Shown piece after piece: positions 45,182 to 55,276 of a DNA stretch of 64,000 nt (its first letter is position 1; every line of letters begins with the position of its first letter). The stretch spans positions 30,966,129-31,030,128 of the forward strand of contig NC_046683.1 of NCBI RefSeq assembly GCF_009870125.1, given 5' to 3'. The notes below the pieces were generated by a model that was given only the letters and a program-made list of their open reading frames with translations, was not told the origin of the DNA and ran no database searches. The stretch comes from Drosophila pseudoobscura. Its lineage: Eukaryota; Arthropoda; Insecta; Diptera; Drosophilidae. Position numbers and translations under genes: made by a program.

Positions 45182-46593
45182 ATGGAGGCAGATAAGGAGC
45201 AAGCACGGGTTGGGATGTCAACCCAAACGTCGGTGGAAAGCGTGACTGCTACCACCGGCGGGCACGGGGAGGAGCAATCCTCTCTGCGTGTCGCCAGCGG
45301 TCACACCTCGGGCATGGTGGGAGGAGGTCATGTCAGTTGTAATACTACTGCCACTTAAACGACGCGTTGCAGGGTGAGCCGCGCGGGTGCCGTTGTCGAC
45401 GCAGACTCGGACCTGGAGAGCGTGCTATACATTAGCAAGACCGAAGAGGAAAGCCTTCTCCGCTCGCCGGAACCAGGTACCAGCTCCCTGCGTAGGGAAG
45501 GGCCGAAGCATTCCAGGGAGGGGATGAAGGCAAAAGCTCAGTATAAGGCGGCCCTCAAGTTACTGAGCCGGCTCCGGGGCAAGGCAGATATCTCCCAAGA
45601 GGAGAAGTCCAAGCTAGCCTGGGCTGAGCAACGGGTACAGGAAGGCAGATGCCCCAGATGAAGGCAACAAATGGTGGATTCGCCAACAAGGTGGAGGAGA
45701 TGTTGGCCACCAAGAGGCAACTCTCGATCGAGAGTGCTGCCAAAGACACTCCGGCGAGCAATCGGCAACGCGGGCCCAAGGTGGCCACCCCCCAGCCGAA
45801 GACGAGGAAGCCGAGACAGAAGGCCATGAGCGAGGTGTCCAAGACACATCTCATTGTGGCCTTGATCGATCGCAGCGACGAGAACGGGAAGATGACGGCG
45901 GCGCAGTGGAAGTTAGTCCACGCGCAGCTCGTCGAGGCACTGTTCTCGCGAATGGAGGAGGACTCTAGCGCTCCCATGCCCACGTTCGATGGAGCGGGAT
46001 GGCTGAACGGGGTCAAAATCCTCAAGTGTAACGACGACCCAACGCGGCAGTGGCTGGTGCAGAAGGTGCCCCTACTGGAAGCTCTGTGGGAGGGGGCCAG
46101 GCTGGACGTGGTAGACAGGGAGCTGATCCCGTCCATACCAGAGGCGAAGGTGCTCTTCCCCAATGCTGTCCAGGGGGAGCGAGCACTGAAGCTGCTGCAG
46201 AGGCAAAATCCGGACGTGCCAACGGCCGACTGGAAGCTTCTGCATGCCGGTAGCCCACTACCCAACGAGGGGGGCCAGCACGTGATCCTCCAGATCAGCA
46301 AAGAGGCGGAGGACATCCTGTATCCCAAGTTCGGGACGATAGCGTGAGGCGTAGGTAGCGTATACCTACGGCTGAAAAAGCGCCACCCCGAGGACAAAGA
46401 TGCGCACACCCTCCAGGCAGGCGAGGTCGAGTAGGACCTAGGTCTGGAGACCATAGTGGAGGCCGCCCAGGGTCTTGCGCTGGACGACTCGGAGGAGGAG
46501 GAGGACGGTGACCTGACAATCATAGTCAACCCGTCGTGCGAGGTTGAGTTAGACACCCATGACACTATGGGTGCTGCAACTCAATCTCCATAA
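45182..46593 (+). pseudogene. LOA element L1, ORF1 (DUF4780-like Gag protein)
   Basis: The ATG at 45182 begins a frame that breaks near 45358. The protein continues at about 45374-45661 (DADSDLESVLYI, a charged helical segment) and, after another frameshift, 45649-46347. The last part carries the conserved block ALIDRSDENGKMTAAQW, PTFDGAGWLNGVKILKC and ERALKLLQRQNPDVPTADW, which I know as the DUF4780-type domain of LOA-group ORF1. Two in-frame stops (46345 and 46432) interrupt the acidic tail, which ends at the TAA at 46591-46593 and overlaps the ORF2 start. It probably binds element RNA. This is the least damaged ORF1 in the window. Confidence 0.82.
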
Positions 46594-47196
46594 AAGCAAG
46601 GTAGCGTCGGCGGAGCTCGTCATTGCCATGGAGCAAGGGCCCGCCGACATAGCTTTAGTCCAGGAGCCGTGGATTGCGTCAGGCAACTCTTTGGCCGGAC
46701 TAAAGTCCTCAAATTACAGCCTTCTCTACTCAACATCGGTAAGCAGGAACAGAACCGCCGTACTCGTATGGAAGGGAATCCATGCTCATCTTATGTCTCA
46801 TTACAGAACGGATGACCTGACGGTGGTGATGCTGGAGAGCGAGGAAAAGCGCCTAATGGCAGCTTCCTGCTACATGGCACACGACAGGCTCGCCCCACCG
46901 GAAGAACTTAGGAGTCTGGTGACAGAAGCCGGCTCCAAAAATCTCCAACTGCTCATCGGTGCAGACGCCAACGCCAATCACAATGTGTGGGGAAGCCCTG
47001 ACATCAACGATAGGGGTGAGTCACTCTTAGACTTTATCTTATCCACTAACTTAGACGTAGCAAACGTGGGGGAGGAACACACTTTCGTGGGTCCCACCTC
47101 GTCCAACGTGCTAGACCTAACTCTTGTCACGGGAAAGAGTACCTTGGTATCTGACTGGAGAGTTCTCGAAAGACCATCCTTCTCAGACCATTAGTA
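46559..47196 (+). pseudogene. LOA element L1, ORF2 endonuclease part (truncated)
   Basis: The ATG at 46559 overlaps the end of ORF1. The 211-codon frame is a complete-looking apurinic-type endonuclease: WVLQLNLHKSKVA start, VQEPW (metal-binding Glu), LLIGADANANHNVWGS and the closing SDH. It ends at a TAG at 47194-47196, right after SDH, where related elements continue. About 20 bp further on the sequence changes to a minus-strand BEL element, so reverse transcriptase and everything after it are missing. An endonuclease of this kind nicks target DNA to start retrotransposition. Confidence 0.85.
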
Positions 47197-47209
47197 CATT
47201 CAGTTGAAG

Positions 47210-49270
47210 TTCGAGTTCAAAAACTCTTCGATGATAAACATCCGGTATACAAACTTTCTCTCAACCTCAAGGAATTTTTTAAAATCGCCAAACAAGCGAT
47301 CGAAGAGATCGTCAAAAATGGAGGAAATTCTTTCTTTTTGGTTTTGATTTGAATAAACCTCAATACATATGCAATGACTCTTTCTAGCCTCTTTTGGCCA
47401 ATGTTCCTTAGATTTCGCCAACCATTGAGGCCCTTTCCACCAAATCTTAAAATCTTTTAGCTTGATGCTACATCTGCTGGATTGTCTTCAGTTCTAACGT
47501 GTCCCCATTCAATTTCTTTAATCTTTCTTACTTTGCCAGTTCGACGCCTGATAAAGTTGTCTTTATTGTCTCCATTCTTTATCCAGGCTAGAGTAATAGT
47601 AGAATCACTCCAGGCACTCCAAACTATTTTGGAATAGTTTTCCGATTCTTCTTTGGATTAACTTTGCTTTTGCTGGATATTATAATTGTAGAATTATCTA
47701 CCTTGGCATACACTATGGCAGCATAAGCCTTTTCGGATGCATCGGAAAACCCATGAATTTGCATCGACTTATTGTGTTGAGAATTTAGCTACCTCGATAT
47801 CCGAATGCTCTCTAACTCTGAACTATTTTTAAACGAATTCCATTCCCGAGTATCCTGTTCTGATAATTCTTCATCCCAATTTTTGTCTGCTAGCCAAAGT
47901 TTTTGAATAAACAATTTTCCCACAAGTGTCACTGGAGACAACCAGCCTAAGGGCTCATACATCTTGGCTAAGGTATATAATACTATTCTCTTGTTATTTT
48001 TCTTAATTGGTTCATAGTGGAAATTTAACCTAAACTCGTCTTTAACCGGTTCCCATTGTAGTCCTAATGTTTTGACGGAAACATTAAACCCAAGTTAAAC
48101 CCAACCTTATTAAACTTCCGGGTAACTTCTTTTACATGCTTTTTAGCATCCAGTATCGTGTCGGCACCTGTCATCAGGTCGTCCATATAAAAATCATTCT
48201 TTATGATTTCCCAAATTGCTTGATTTTTGCAAGTATCTGCTATTGCAACAAGTACCCTGGTTGCTAAGTAGGGTGCTGAAGCTGTACCGTACGTAACGGT
48301 TCTACGTTTATAATCTTGTAACTTTTCGTTTGGGTTATCTCTCCAAATGATATGCAAATATTGTTGATCGCCTTTATCAACATTAATTGCCGGTACATTT
48401 TTTCAATGTCCGCAGATATTACAAATGGCCATTTACGCCATTTCACCATAATATTGAAGATATATTTTTGGACCCTTGGTCCAACCCACATGATATCATT
48501 TAAACTTTTGTTTGTGGTTTTTGGTGAAGTATCGAAAACCACCCTCAGCTTTGTCGTTAGACTGGAATCTCTTATGACTCCTTGATGGGGTAAATAATAT
48601 TTCCCATCTTCTTTGGAGTCTACCATATGTCCTAAGTTTTTATATTCGTGCATGAGCTTCACATATATTTTTCTTTTAATGTTGTATTATTGCTGAGCTT
48701 TCTTTCTAAACTGTAAAATCACGCTATAGCTTGGGGTTTTGAATCTCCTAGATCCTTTTCTTTTTTAAATGGTACTTTAACCACATACCTACCATTCTCA
48801 TCTCTTCTTGTTGTTTCCAAGAAATGCTCCTCGCACACATCTTTTTCTTTTTCATTCTTTTCACTTTCCAATTCCCAGAACCGCTCCAAGTCCCCAACTC
48901 CAATTGTTGTCGCCACAATAAATTTATCACCTTTTGATTTGGTGCAACCGGATATAATCCATCCGAATTCTGTATTTTGTCCAAGTAATCCGTCTATTTT
49001 TACTACTCCTCTTTTAAAATATGGGTATACAAATCTATTCCAATCTACCCTACTTGGTTTGTTAAAGTTAGGGTCTGCCAACACATAATCTTGCCACTTA
49101 GTTTTCTCAATATTGAAAGACTTTAATGGTGAAGCTTTCATCAGTTTCGGAAGAATAATTGCTTCAATATTTAGAGGACCTTTATTTAATCATGAGTTTT
49201 TACCGATAAAGTAGCTTGTACTTTGAAGTGCAAGAGTCTGTAGATGACACTCCATTTACCTCGGTGTTCG
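47210..49270 (-). pseudogene. BEL/Pao element copy F, Pol
   Basis: Minus strand, read from 49270 down. The protease end and pre-RT linker are in the frame 49141-48719 (WQDYVLADPNFNKPSRVD, FGWIISGC, CEEHFLETTRRDENGRYVV). RT is in 48662-48264 (TTKLRVVFDTSPKT, ISADIEKMYRQL) and 48357-48064 with an intact YMDDLMTGA box (near 48190). A shifted RNase H region (47450-48060) and the linker before integrase (47421-47200: FDDLFDRLFGDF and other frames) follow. Most of integrase is lost at the junction with LOA L1. Frameshifts near 48300 and 48060 inactivate it. A DINE-1 repeat separates it from its gag. Copy F2 at 61977 is almost identical. Confidence 0.83.
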
Positions 49271-49276
49271 CTCTTT

Positions 49277-50191
49277 TTATACCCGATACTCAAAATGAGT
49301 ATCGGGGTATATTAGATTTGTGGTAAAAGTGGATGTGTGTAACGTCCAAAAGGAATCGTTTCCGACCCCATAAAGTATATATATTCTTGATCAGCATCAA
49401 TAGCCGAGTCGATTGAGACATGTCTGTCTATCCGTCCGTCCGTCTGTCCGTCTGTCCGTCCCCTTCAGCGCCTAGTGCTCAAAGACTATAAGAGCTAGAG
49501 CAACGATGTTTTGGATCCAGACTTCTGTGATATGTCACTGCTACAAAAATATTTCAAAACTTTGCCCCGCCCACTTCCGCCCCCACAAAGGGCGAAAATC
49601 TGTGGCATCCACAATTTTAAAGATACGAGAAAACCAAAAACGTAGAATCGTAGAGGATGACTATATGTTCTAGAGTGCAAAATCTGAACCAGATCGTATA
49701 ATTATTATAGCCAGAATCAAGAAAACAATTTCATTCTTTCTCGCTCTGTCTCTCTCTAACACACAGGTTTCATGGTCGGTTTTGGCAATTGCAAAATATG
49801 ACTTCAAGGATCTCAGAACCTATATGAGCCAGAGCAACCAAATTTGGTATCCACACTCCTGTGATATCGGACCTTAACCATTTTGTGTCAAAATTTCGCC
49901 ACACCCCTTTCTGCCCCCGCAAAGGACGAAAATCTGAGGCACCCACAAATCTCAGAGACTATTAAGGCTATAGTAACCAAATTTGGTATCCACACTGCTG
50001 TTAGATCTCACTATAAAACGTGTATCTCAAAATTTCGCCCTAACCCCTTCCGCCCCCACAAAGGACGAAAATCTGTTGCATCCACAATATTGCAGATTCG
50101 AGAATCATAGATAATGACCATATCTATCAGATTGTCACTCTTTGTCACGTCGTTTAAGATTAGCGCCGTCTGCCGGAGGAGAGCCATACTG
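49277..50191 (-). mobile_element. DINE-1/INE-1-like repeat (iii)
   Basis: The reverse-oriented copy. It starts on the plus strand with TATACCCGATACTCAAAATG and carries the CCCCATAAAGTATATATATT stretch, the GTCC-rich microsatellite (about 49425-49462) and the CGAAAATCTGTGGCATCC blocks. It ends at 50191 in GCCATACTGAC, so it lacks the first ~60 bp present in repeat (i). It lies between the gag and pol parts of BEL copy F. Confidence 0.88.
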
Positions 50192-51282
50192 ACTTTTTCC
50201 TGCGACGTGTAAAGAGAAGTGTACCGTTGTTCTAAAAATTCCATTACATCTGGCAATGCTTGGATCTCTTTTGTCCTTTTTATATGACTTTCATATAATT
50301 GTAAGGAGATACGCGAAAATCGAATTAACTTCTTCTGTTACTTGTGACTTTAATTTGATTAAATGTATTGACTCATTCATAGAATCAGAAGACCATTTAA
50401 TATGTTTCGTTGAATCGTGATCTAGCATTGGTAAGTCTAGTAAATGATTCAGCTGATCCGAACAAATTTTTTTGTTTATTTTCATACCGCTTGGTCAGCA
50501 ATTCCCAAGCGCCATTATAATTCTCCAGCGGCCCAGTTAAAAGGTGAGCTACCATACTCCGTGCGTCACCCTTTATCACGATTTTCAAATAATTGAATTT
50601 TAGAGATGTACTCAGACTATCTCTGTTATGAATTATTTACAAAATATTTGTGAAAAGCCGTCCCACTCTTTTTCTTCGCCCGAGAATGTGGGTACTTCCA
50701 CATTCGGAAGATCAGGCAAATCGATATCTTCTTTTTTATCGTTGCCCTTTTAGTATCCATGCTGTTTCCCTCAGCTACGGTTTGCATCCTAACTTCTAGG
50801 TTGCTTAACATGCTTTGAGTATAAAAGTCCAACTCGACGATCTGCTCGTTGAAGCTGTCGTTTGTTTCATAGCTATGATTAAACTCCTCAATTTTTGAGC
50901 TCAGGAACTCAATTTTTTCCTTTCTCATTCTACACTATCCTATCCACTATTGTCAATTTTGAGCTCTATGTCTTCTTTCAAAAATCCAGTCTCCACTGAT
51001 TGTAACTTTGTTATTTCTACCTTCCCTTTCGTTAGGGTTTCATTATTTTTTGACTCTACATACTTTTTATGTATGTCCTCAATATTTTTAATCATTTTTT
51101 CGAACTGCTGTCTCTTATAGTAGTCATGATCGACTACTCCATATGCTAACAGTGCAGAATTATTGCCTATAACTTTGTTCTTAAGGTCTTCAAATGTTCA
51201 AATGACCTGCTTCAATCTTCTTAATCTCCTTTGCTATCGCGGCTTGAGCCTCTAATAGCTTAATTATTTGTTCCGATAACAT
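50192..51282 (-). pseudogene. BEL copy F Gag
   Basis: The minus-strand start is probably the ATG at 51280-51282 (MLSEQIIKLLEAQAAIAKEI), followed by broken frames with a coiled-coil-like segment (50928-50700). The Gag core then reads IKGDARSMVAHLLTGPLENYNGAWELLTKRYENK (50588-50490), LLDLPMLDHDSTKHIKW and LPDVMEFLEQRYTSLY (near 50250). The zinc knuckles would lie where the DINE-1 repeat now sits. At least four frameshifts. It has the same orientation as, and is continuous with, the Pol at 47210-49270. Confidence 0.78.
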
Positions 51283-51504
51283 CTTACTTTAATTTGTTAC
51301 TTAATTAGGCTTAACAAAAAATGTAAAATATCTGACTTAGCTGATGAATTCTGTTTCTGCTTTTGTTGTTACTGCTGCTGAAGTCGCTGCTGATGATACC
51401 GTTGTCGCTGCTGCTGGTGTTGCCTCTGCTTATGTCACTTCAGCTACTGTCACTGCTGCTGATGTCGATACTGCTGAAGTTGCTGTCGCTGATGTCGCTG
51501 TGAA
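51283..51504. repeat. imperfect GCTGAT/GTCGCT-rich low-complexity tract
   Basis: Next to the start of BEL copy F gag. From 51340 to 51504 the sequence is built of imperfect GCTGCT, GATGTCGCT and ACTGCTGAAGT units, giving an Ala/Val/Asp-rich open frame on the plus strand (51344-51622). This is probably low-complexity leader sequence and not a gene. At 51505 it joins directly to Helitron helicase sequence. Confidence 0.6.
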
Positions 51505-51995
51505 TGACTTTAGTTGTATAATTCAGAATCAAGTCGTTGGTAATCTGTATTCATTCAAATCGTGTATTCTTTTTCGTACTATTTTTTTTTGCACTCCGCT
51601 TTTTTCCTTTTGTTTTGCATAAACAGCAGGTGTTTTCGTAAAATAATTAATTAACTCCCTAACCAGCCTACAATCTGGAAATCTATACTATTCCACGACT
51701 CTTTTTTAACTTTTTATTTTTGCTTTGGTTTGTCGTGTTGCTTGTTGTTGCTAGTAAATACGCATTACATCCCGCTCTCAGTTTATAGCTTTTTTTGTTT
51801 TATCACTCTCTCTCTATCACCTAAATATAAATAACTGTTCTTTCTTTATCGCTTTCAAAACTTTCTGTGCAGTAGCGCTCTCTGTCACTAGCTGCTGCTG
51901 CAACTGCTCTTCTCCTCTCTCAATTCCTACCGATTCCACTATTAGCGTTTGTCTGGCACACTGGTCGACTTGTTTCGAAATTTTATTCGCTGTCG
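51505..51995 (+). mobile_element. Helitron helicase tail and LTR-like sequence (progenitor of array module)
   Basis: 51505-51577 repeats the end of the Helitron helicase fragment (NDFSCIIQNQVVGNLYSFKS). 51578-51995 is AT- and CT-rich and ends GTCGACA, compatible with an LTR end, before LOA sequence at 51996. The same block recurs at 53911-54288, 58617-58993 and 60823-61194, where its last ~110 bp, together with the start of the LOA part, are deleted. Confidence 0.6.
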
Positions 51996-52850
51996 ACACC
52001 AGCTCCCTACGTTCGGAAGGGTCGAAGCGTTCTAGGGAGGGGATGAAGGAAAAATAAGGCGGCCTTCAAGTTACTGAGCCAGCTCGAAGGCCAAGCGGAT
52101 ATCTCCCAAGAGGAGGAATCTAAGCAAGCCTAGGCTGAGCAACGGGTACGGGAGGGCCGAAAAACACTTGATCGACCGCAGTGATGACAATGGGAAGATG
52201 ACAGCGGCGCAGTGGCGGCGATCATCTCGCGAATGGGACGGGACCCCAGCGCTCCCATGCCCACGTTTTATGGAGCGGGATGGCTGAACGGGGTCAATAT
52301 CCTCAAGTGCAACGACGACCCAACGCGACAGAAGCTCTGTGGGAGGGGGCCAAGCAGGAGGCGGTAGACAGGGAGTTAATCCCGTCTATACCAAAGGCGA
52401 AGGTGCTCTTCCCCATTGCTCTCCAAGGAGAGCGAGCACTGAAGCTGCTGCAGAGGCAAAATCCGGGCGTGCTGGAGAGCGAGGAGAAGCCCCTTATGGA
52501 AGCTTCCTGCTACATGGCACACGACAGACCCGCACCACAGGACGAACTTGGGAGTCTGGTGACAGAAGCCGGCCCCAAAAACCACCAACTCATCATTAGT
52601 ACGGATTCCAATGCGCACCAAAATGTGTGGGGAAGCCCCGACATCAAGGACAATGGTAAGTCGCTCCTAGACTTTATACTATCCAATAACTTAGATGTAG
52701 CAAACGTGGGGGAGGAAAACATCTTCGTAGGTCCCACCTCGTCAAACGTGCTAGACCTAACTCTCGTCACGACAAAGAGTACTTTAGTATCTGGCTGGAG
52801 AGTTCTCGAAAGACCATCCTTCTCAGACCATTAGTACATTCAGTTCAAGT
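51996..52850 (+). pseudogene. LOA deletion derivative L2
   Basis: Starts in ORF1 (CACCAGCTCCCT, matching L1 at 45478) and keeps the region before the DUF4780-like domain that later copies have lost. Several deletions follow. The main one joins ORF1 (RQNPGV) to ORF2 (LESEEKPLMEASCYMAH) in frame, so one 184-codon frame (52280-52834) holds the end of ORF1 and the second half of the endonuclease up to SDH. A 28-bp deletion near 52331 distinguishes L2 and L4 from L3 and L5. It ends with the same BEL junction as L1. Confidence 0.82.
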
Positions 52851-53249
52851 TCGAGTTCAAAAACTCTTCGATGATAAACATTCGGTATACAAACTTTCTC
52901 TCAACCTCAAGGAATTTTTTAAAATCGCCAAACAAGCGATCGAAGAGATCGTCAAAAATGGAGGAAATTCTTTCTTTTTGGTTTTGATTTGAATAAACCT
53001 CCGCTCCGATCGCTAAGTGCAGCTTCGCTCGGCCGACGTCGGTAGGCAGACGCAAAGCGGAGATAGCGAAGAGCGAGCTGGCAGAGAGCGTTTAGCAGGG
53101 CAAGCACGCGCAAAGCTTTAACAAACAAATGAGTGACATAGACATAAGTAACAAACAAAATAAGCGGCTGACAGCCAAGAATTAGGTGCTATTTGGCAAG
53201 CAGCTAATCGGCTGGGTTCTGCTCCGAACAGCCATTATTACACATTTTT
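52851..53249 (-). mobile_element. BEL tail and truncated copy-G-type LTR
   Basis: 52851-53000 is the pre-integrase end of a copy-F-type BEL element (minus), joined at 53001 to the distal ~250 bp of the LTR seen complete at 57565-57949. The joining point is the same in the unit at 59907. Confidence 0.72.
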
Positions 53250-53985
53250 AACGCCACATCGAGGCAAGGTTCCTGACCATCGGGATATGCGTTCTACTGA
53301 TGCTCTTGGTAATATTTAAACAGTTCATCCAAAGAATGATGAATGTTTCTATTTGCTGTTTTTGCTGGTAAATGTTCGTAGGCCATACGTTAATTAATGC
53401 AATTGTTGATGGAAATGGTGGTGTATTTTTCTTGGAAGTCTCTGGTGAAACTGGAAAGACATTCCTCATATCATTGATTTTGGTCATTGTTCGTGCGTGA
53501 TCCAAAATTGAGGTATCAGTTTCTTATTCTGGAATAACGGCCACGATTTTATAGGGTTGTCGTACGGCTCATTCAGTCTGCAATGGCAAACGTTTTAGTT
53601 GCCTTAAAAAACATCATCTGATCGAACTGTAAAATACTGTGCAATGACTCGAGAATTTTTGGTGGCGCAATAATTTAACTATCTGGCTATATGACGAAAC
53701 TTCAACTGGTAGTGTTTTTAAACGACCCATCTGCTGAAGATTTATACAAGCAATTGCGGCCTATCGATAATGACCGTGTACCTGTTCACGAATTGAACAT
53801 ACTCCTAATTTTTGCAATTTTGTCTCATCAGCAAAGGACTCACGAACATCATTGCTTACCAAAAAGACAAATGGTTAAGAGAGCGAGCAATTTTGGCGGC
53901 TAAGAATAAACATGTGAATGACTTTAGTTGTATAATTCAGAATCAAGTCGTTGGTAATCTGTATTCATTCAAATCGTGTATTATC
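53250..53985 (+). pseudogene. Helitron Rep/helicase fragment H1
   Basis: Plus-strand pieces of the PIF1-like helicase of a Helitron. These are STDALGNI and HPKNDECFYLLFLLVNV (53270-53400); after a deletion GGVFFLEVSGETGKTFLISLIL with the Walker A motif GETGKT at 53444-53461; NDSRIFGGAII (near 53650); and RPIDNDRVPV and WLRERAILAAKNKHVNDF...IQNQVVGNLYSFKS (53870-53985). Frames change between blocks, so it is dead. Helitron helicase unwinds DNA in rolling-circle transposition. The fragment lacks the Rep nuclease. DINE-1 elements in the same window are thought to use such enzymes. Confidence 0.82.
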
Positions 53986-54288
53986 TTTCGTACTATTTTT
54001 GTTTTGCACTCCGCTTTTTTCCTTTTGTTTTGCATAAACAGCAGGTGTTTTCGTAAAATAATTAATTAACTCCCTAACCAGCCTACAATCTGGAAATCTA
54101 TACTATTCCACGACTCTTTTTTAACTTTTTATTTTTATGCTTTGGTTTGTCGTGTTGCTTGTTGTTGCTAGTAAATACGCATTACATCCCGCTCTCAGTT
54201 TATAGCTTTTTTTGTTTTATCACTCTCTCTCTATCACCTAAATATAAATAACTGTTCTTTCTTTATCGCTTTCAAAACTTTCTGTGCA
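53986..54288. mobile_element. LTR-like block fused to LOA
   Basis: AT-rich sequence identical in type to 51578-51885. It ends at CTGTGCA, followed directly by LOA sequence AGGCCAAGCGG. Compared with 51886-52093 about 208 bp are missing across the joint. The same joint occurs at 58993 and 61194. Confidence 0.6.
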
Positions 54289-55066
54289 AGGCCAAGCGGA
54301 TATCTCCCAAGAGGAGGAATCTAAGCAAGCCTAGGCTGAGCAACGGGTACGGGAGGGCCGAAAAACACTTGATCGACCGCAGTGATGACAATGGGAAGAT
54401 GACAGCGGCGCAGTGGCGGCGATCATCTCGCGAATGGGACGGGACCCCAGCGCTCCCATGCCCACGTTTTATGGAGCGGGATGGCTGAACGGGGTCAATA
54501 TCCTCAAGTGCAACGACGACCCAACGCGACAGTGGCCGGTGGAGAAGGTGCCCCAACTGGAAGCTCTGTGGGAAGGGGCCAAGCAGGAGGCGGTAGACAG
54601 GGAGTTAATCCCGTCTATACCAAAGGCGAAGGTGCTCTTCCCCATTGCTCTCCAAGGAGAGCGAGCACTGAAGCTGCTGCAGAGGCAAAATCCGGGCGTG
54701 CTGGAGAGCGAGGAGAAGCCCCTTATGGAAGCTTCCTGCTACATGGCACGACAGACCCGCACCACAGGACGAACTTGGGAGTCTGGTGACAGAAGCCGGA
54801 CCCAAAAACCACCAACTCATCATTAGTACGGATTCCAATGCCCACCAAAATGTGTGGGGAAGCCCCGACATCAAGGACAATGGTAAGTCACTCCTAGACT
54901 TTATACTATCCAATAACTTAGATGTAGCAAACGTGGGGGAGGAAAACATCTTCGTAGGTCCCACCTCGTCAAACGTGCTAGACCTAACTCTCGTCACGAC
55001 AAAGAGTACTTTAGTATCTGGCTGGAGAGTTCTCGAAAGACCATCCTTCTCAGACCATTAGTACAT
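54289..55066 (+). pseudogene. LOA deletion derivative L3
   Basis: Same ORF1-ORF2 fusion as L2, without the 28-bp deletion. The DUF4780-like part (AGWLNGVNILKCNDD to RQNPGV) is present. A 2-bp loss in the ACATGGCACGACAG stretch (near 54747; L2 reads ACATGGCACACGACAG) shifts the frame, so the endonuclease part (54786-55061) is in another frame. The right end meets the BEL tail at the shared junction. Confidence 0.82.
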
Positions 55067-55276
55067 TCAGTTCAAGTTCGAGTTCAAAAACTCTTCGATG
55101 ATAAACATTCGGTATACAAACTTTCTCTCAACCTCAAGGAATTTTTTAAAATCGCCAAACAAGCGATCGAAGAGATCGTCAAAAATGGAGGAAATTCTTT
55201 CTTTTTGGTTTTGATTTGAATAAACCTCAATACATATGCAATGACTCTTTCTAGCCTCTTTTGGCCAATGTTCCTC
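55067..55276 (-). mobile_element. BEL copy-F-type tail joined to BEL copy G
   Basis: The same pre-integrase segment as at 47219-47420 (minus). At about 55276 it is replaced by copy G sequence: the frame EEHWPKEARKS of copy F follows directly on the SSSISNE end of copy G. This looks like a recombination between two BEL families. Confidence 0.75.

Noticed and set aside
45555..46565. Minus-strand 336-codon frame opposite LOA ORF1
   Set aside because: Long only because the GC-rich ORF1 has few stops on the other strand; Ser/Pro/Trp-rich with no known domain.
49425..49462. GTCC/GTCT repeats as a possible CRISPR or satellite
   Set aside because: This is the microsatellite that is a normal part of DINE-1 elements.
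51344..51622. Ala/Val-rich plus-strand frame as a gene
   Set aside because: It is low-complexity sequence running into helicase and LTR-like sequence in a different context; no start or domain support.
53248..53505. Minus-strand 85-codon frame repeated at 57953 and 60154
   Set aside because: It is antisense to the Helitron helicase blocks, which carry the recognisable motifs on the plus strand.
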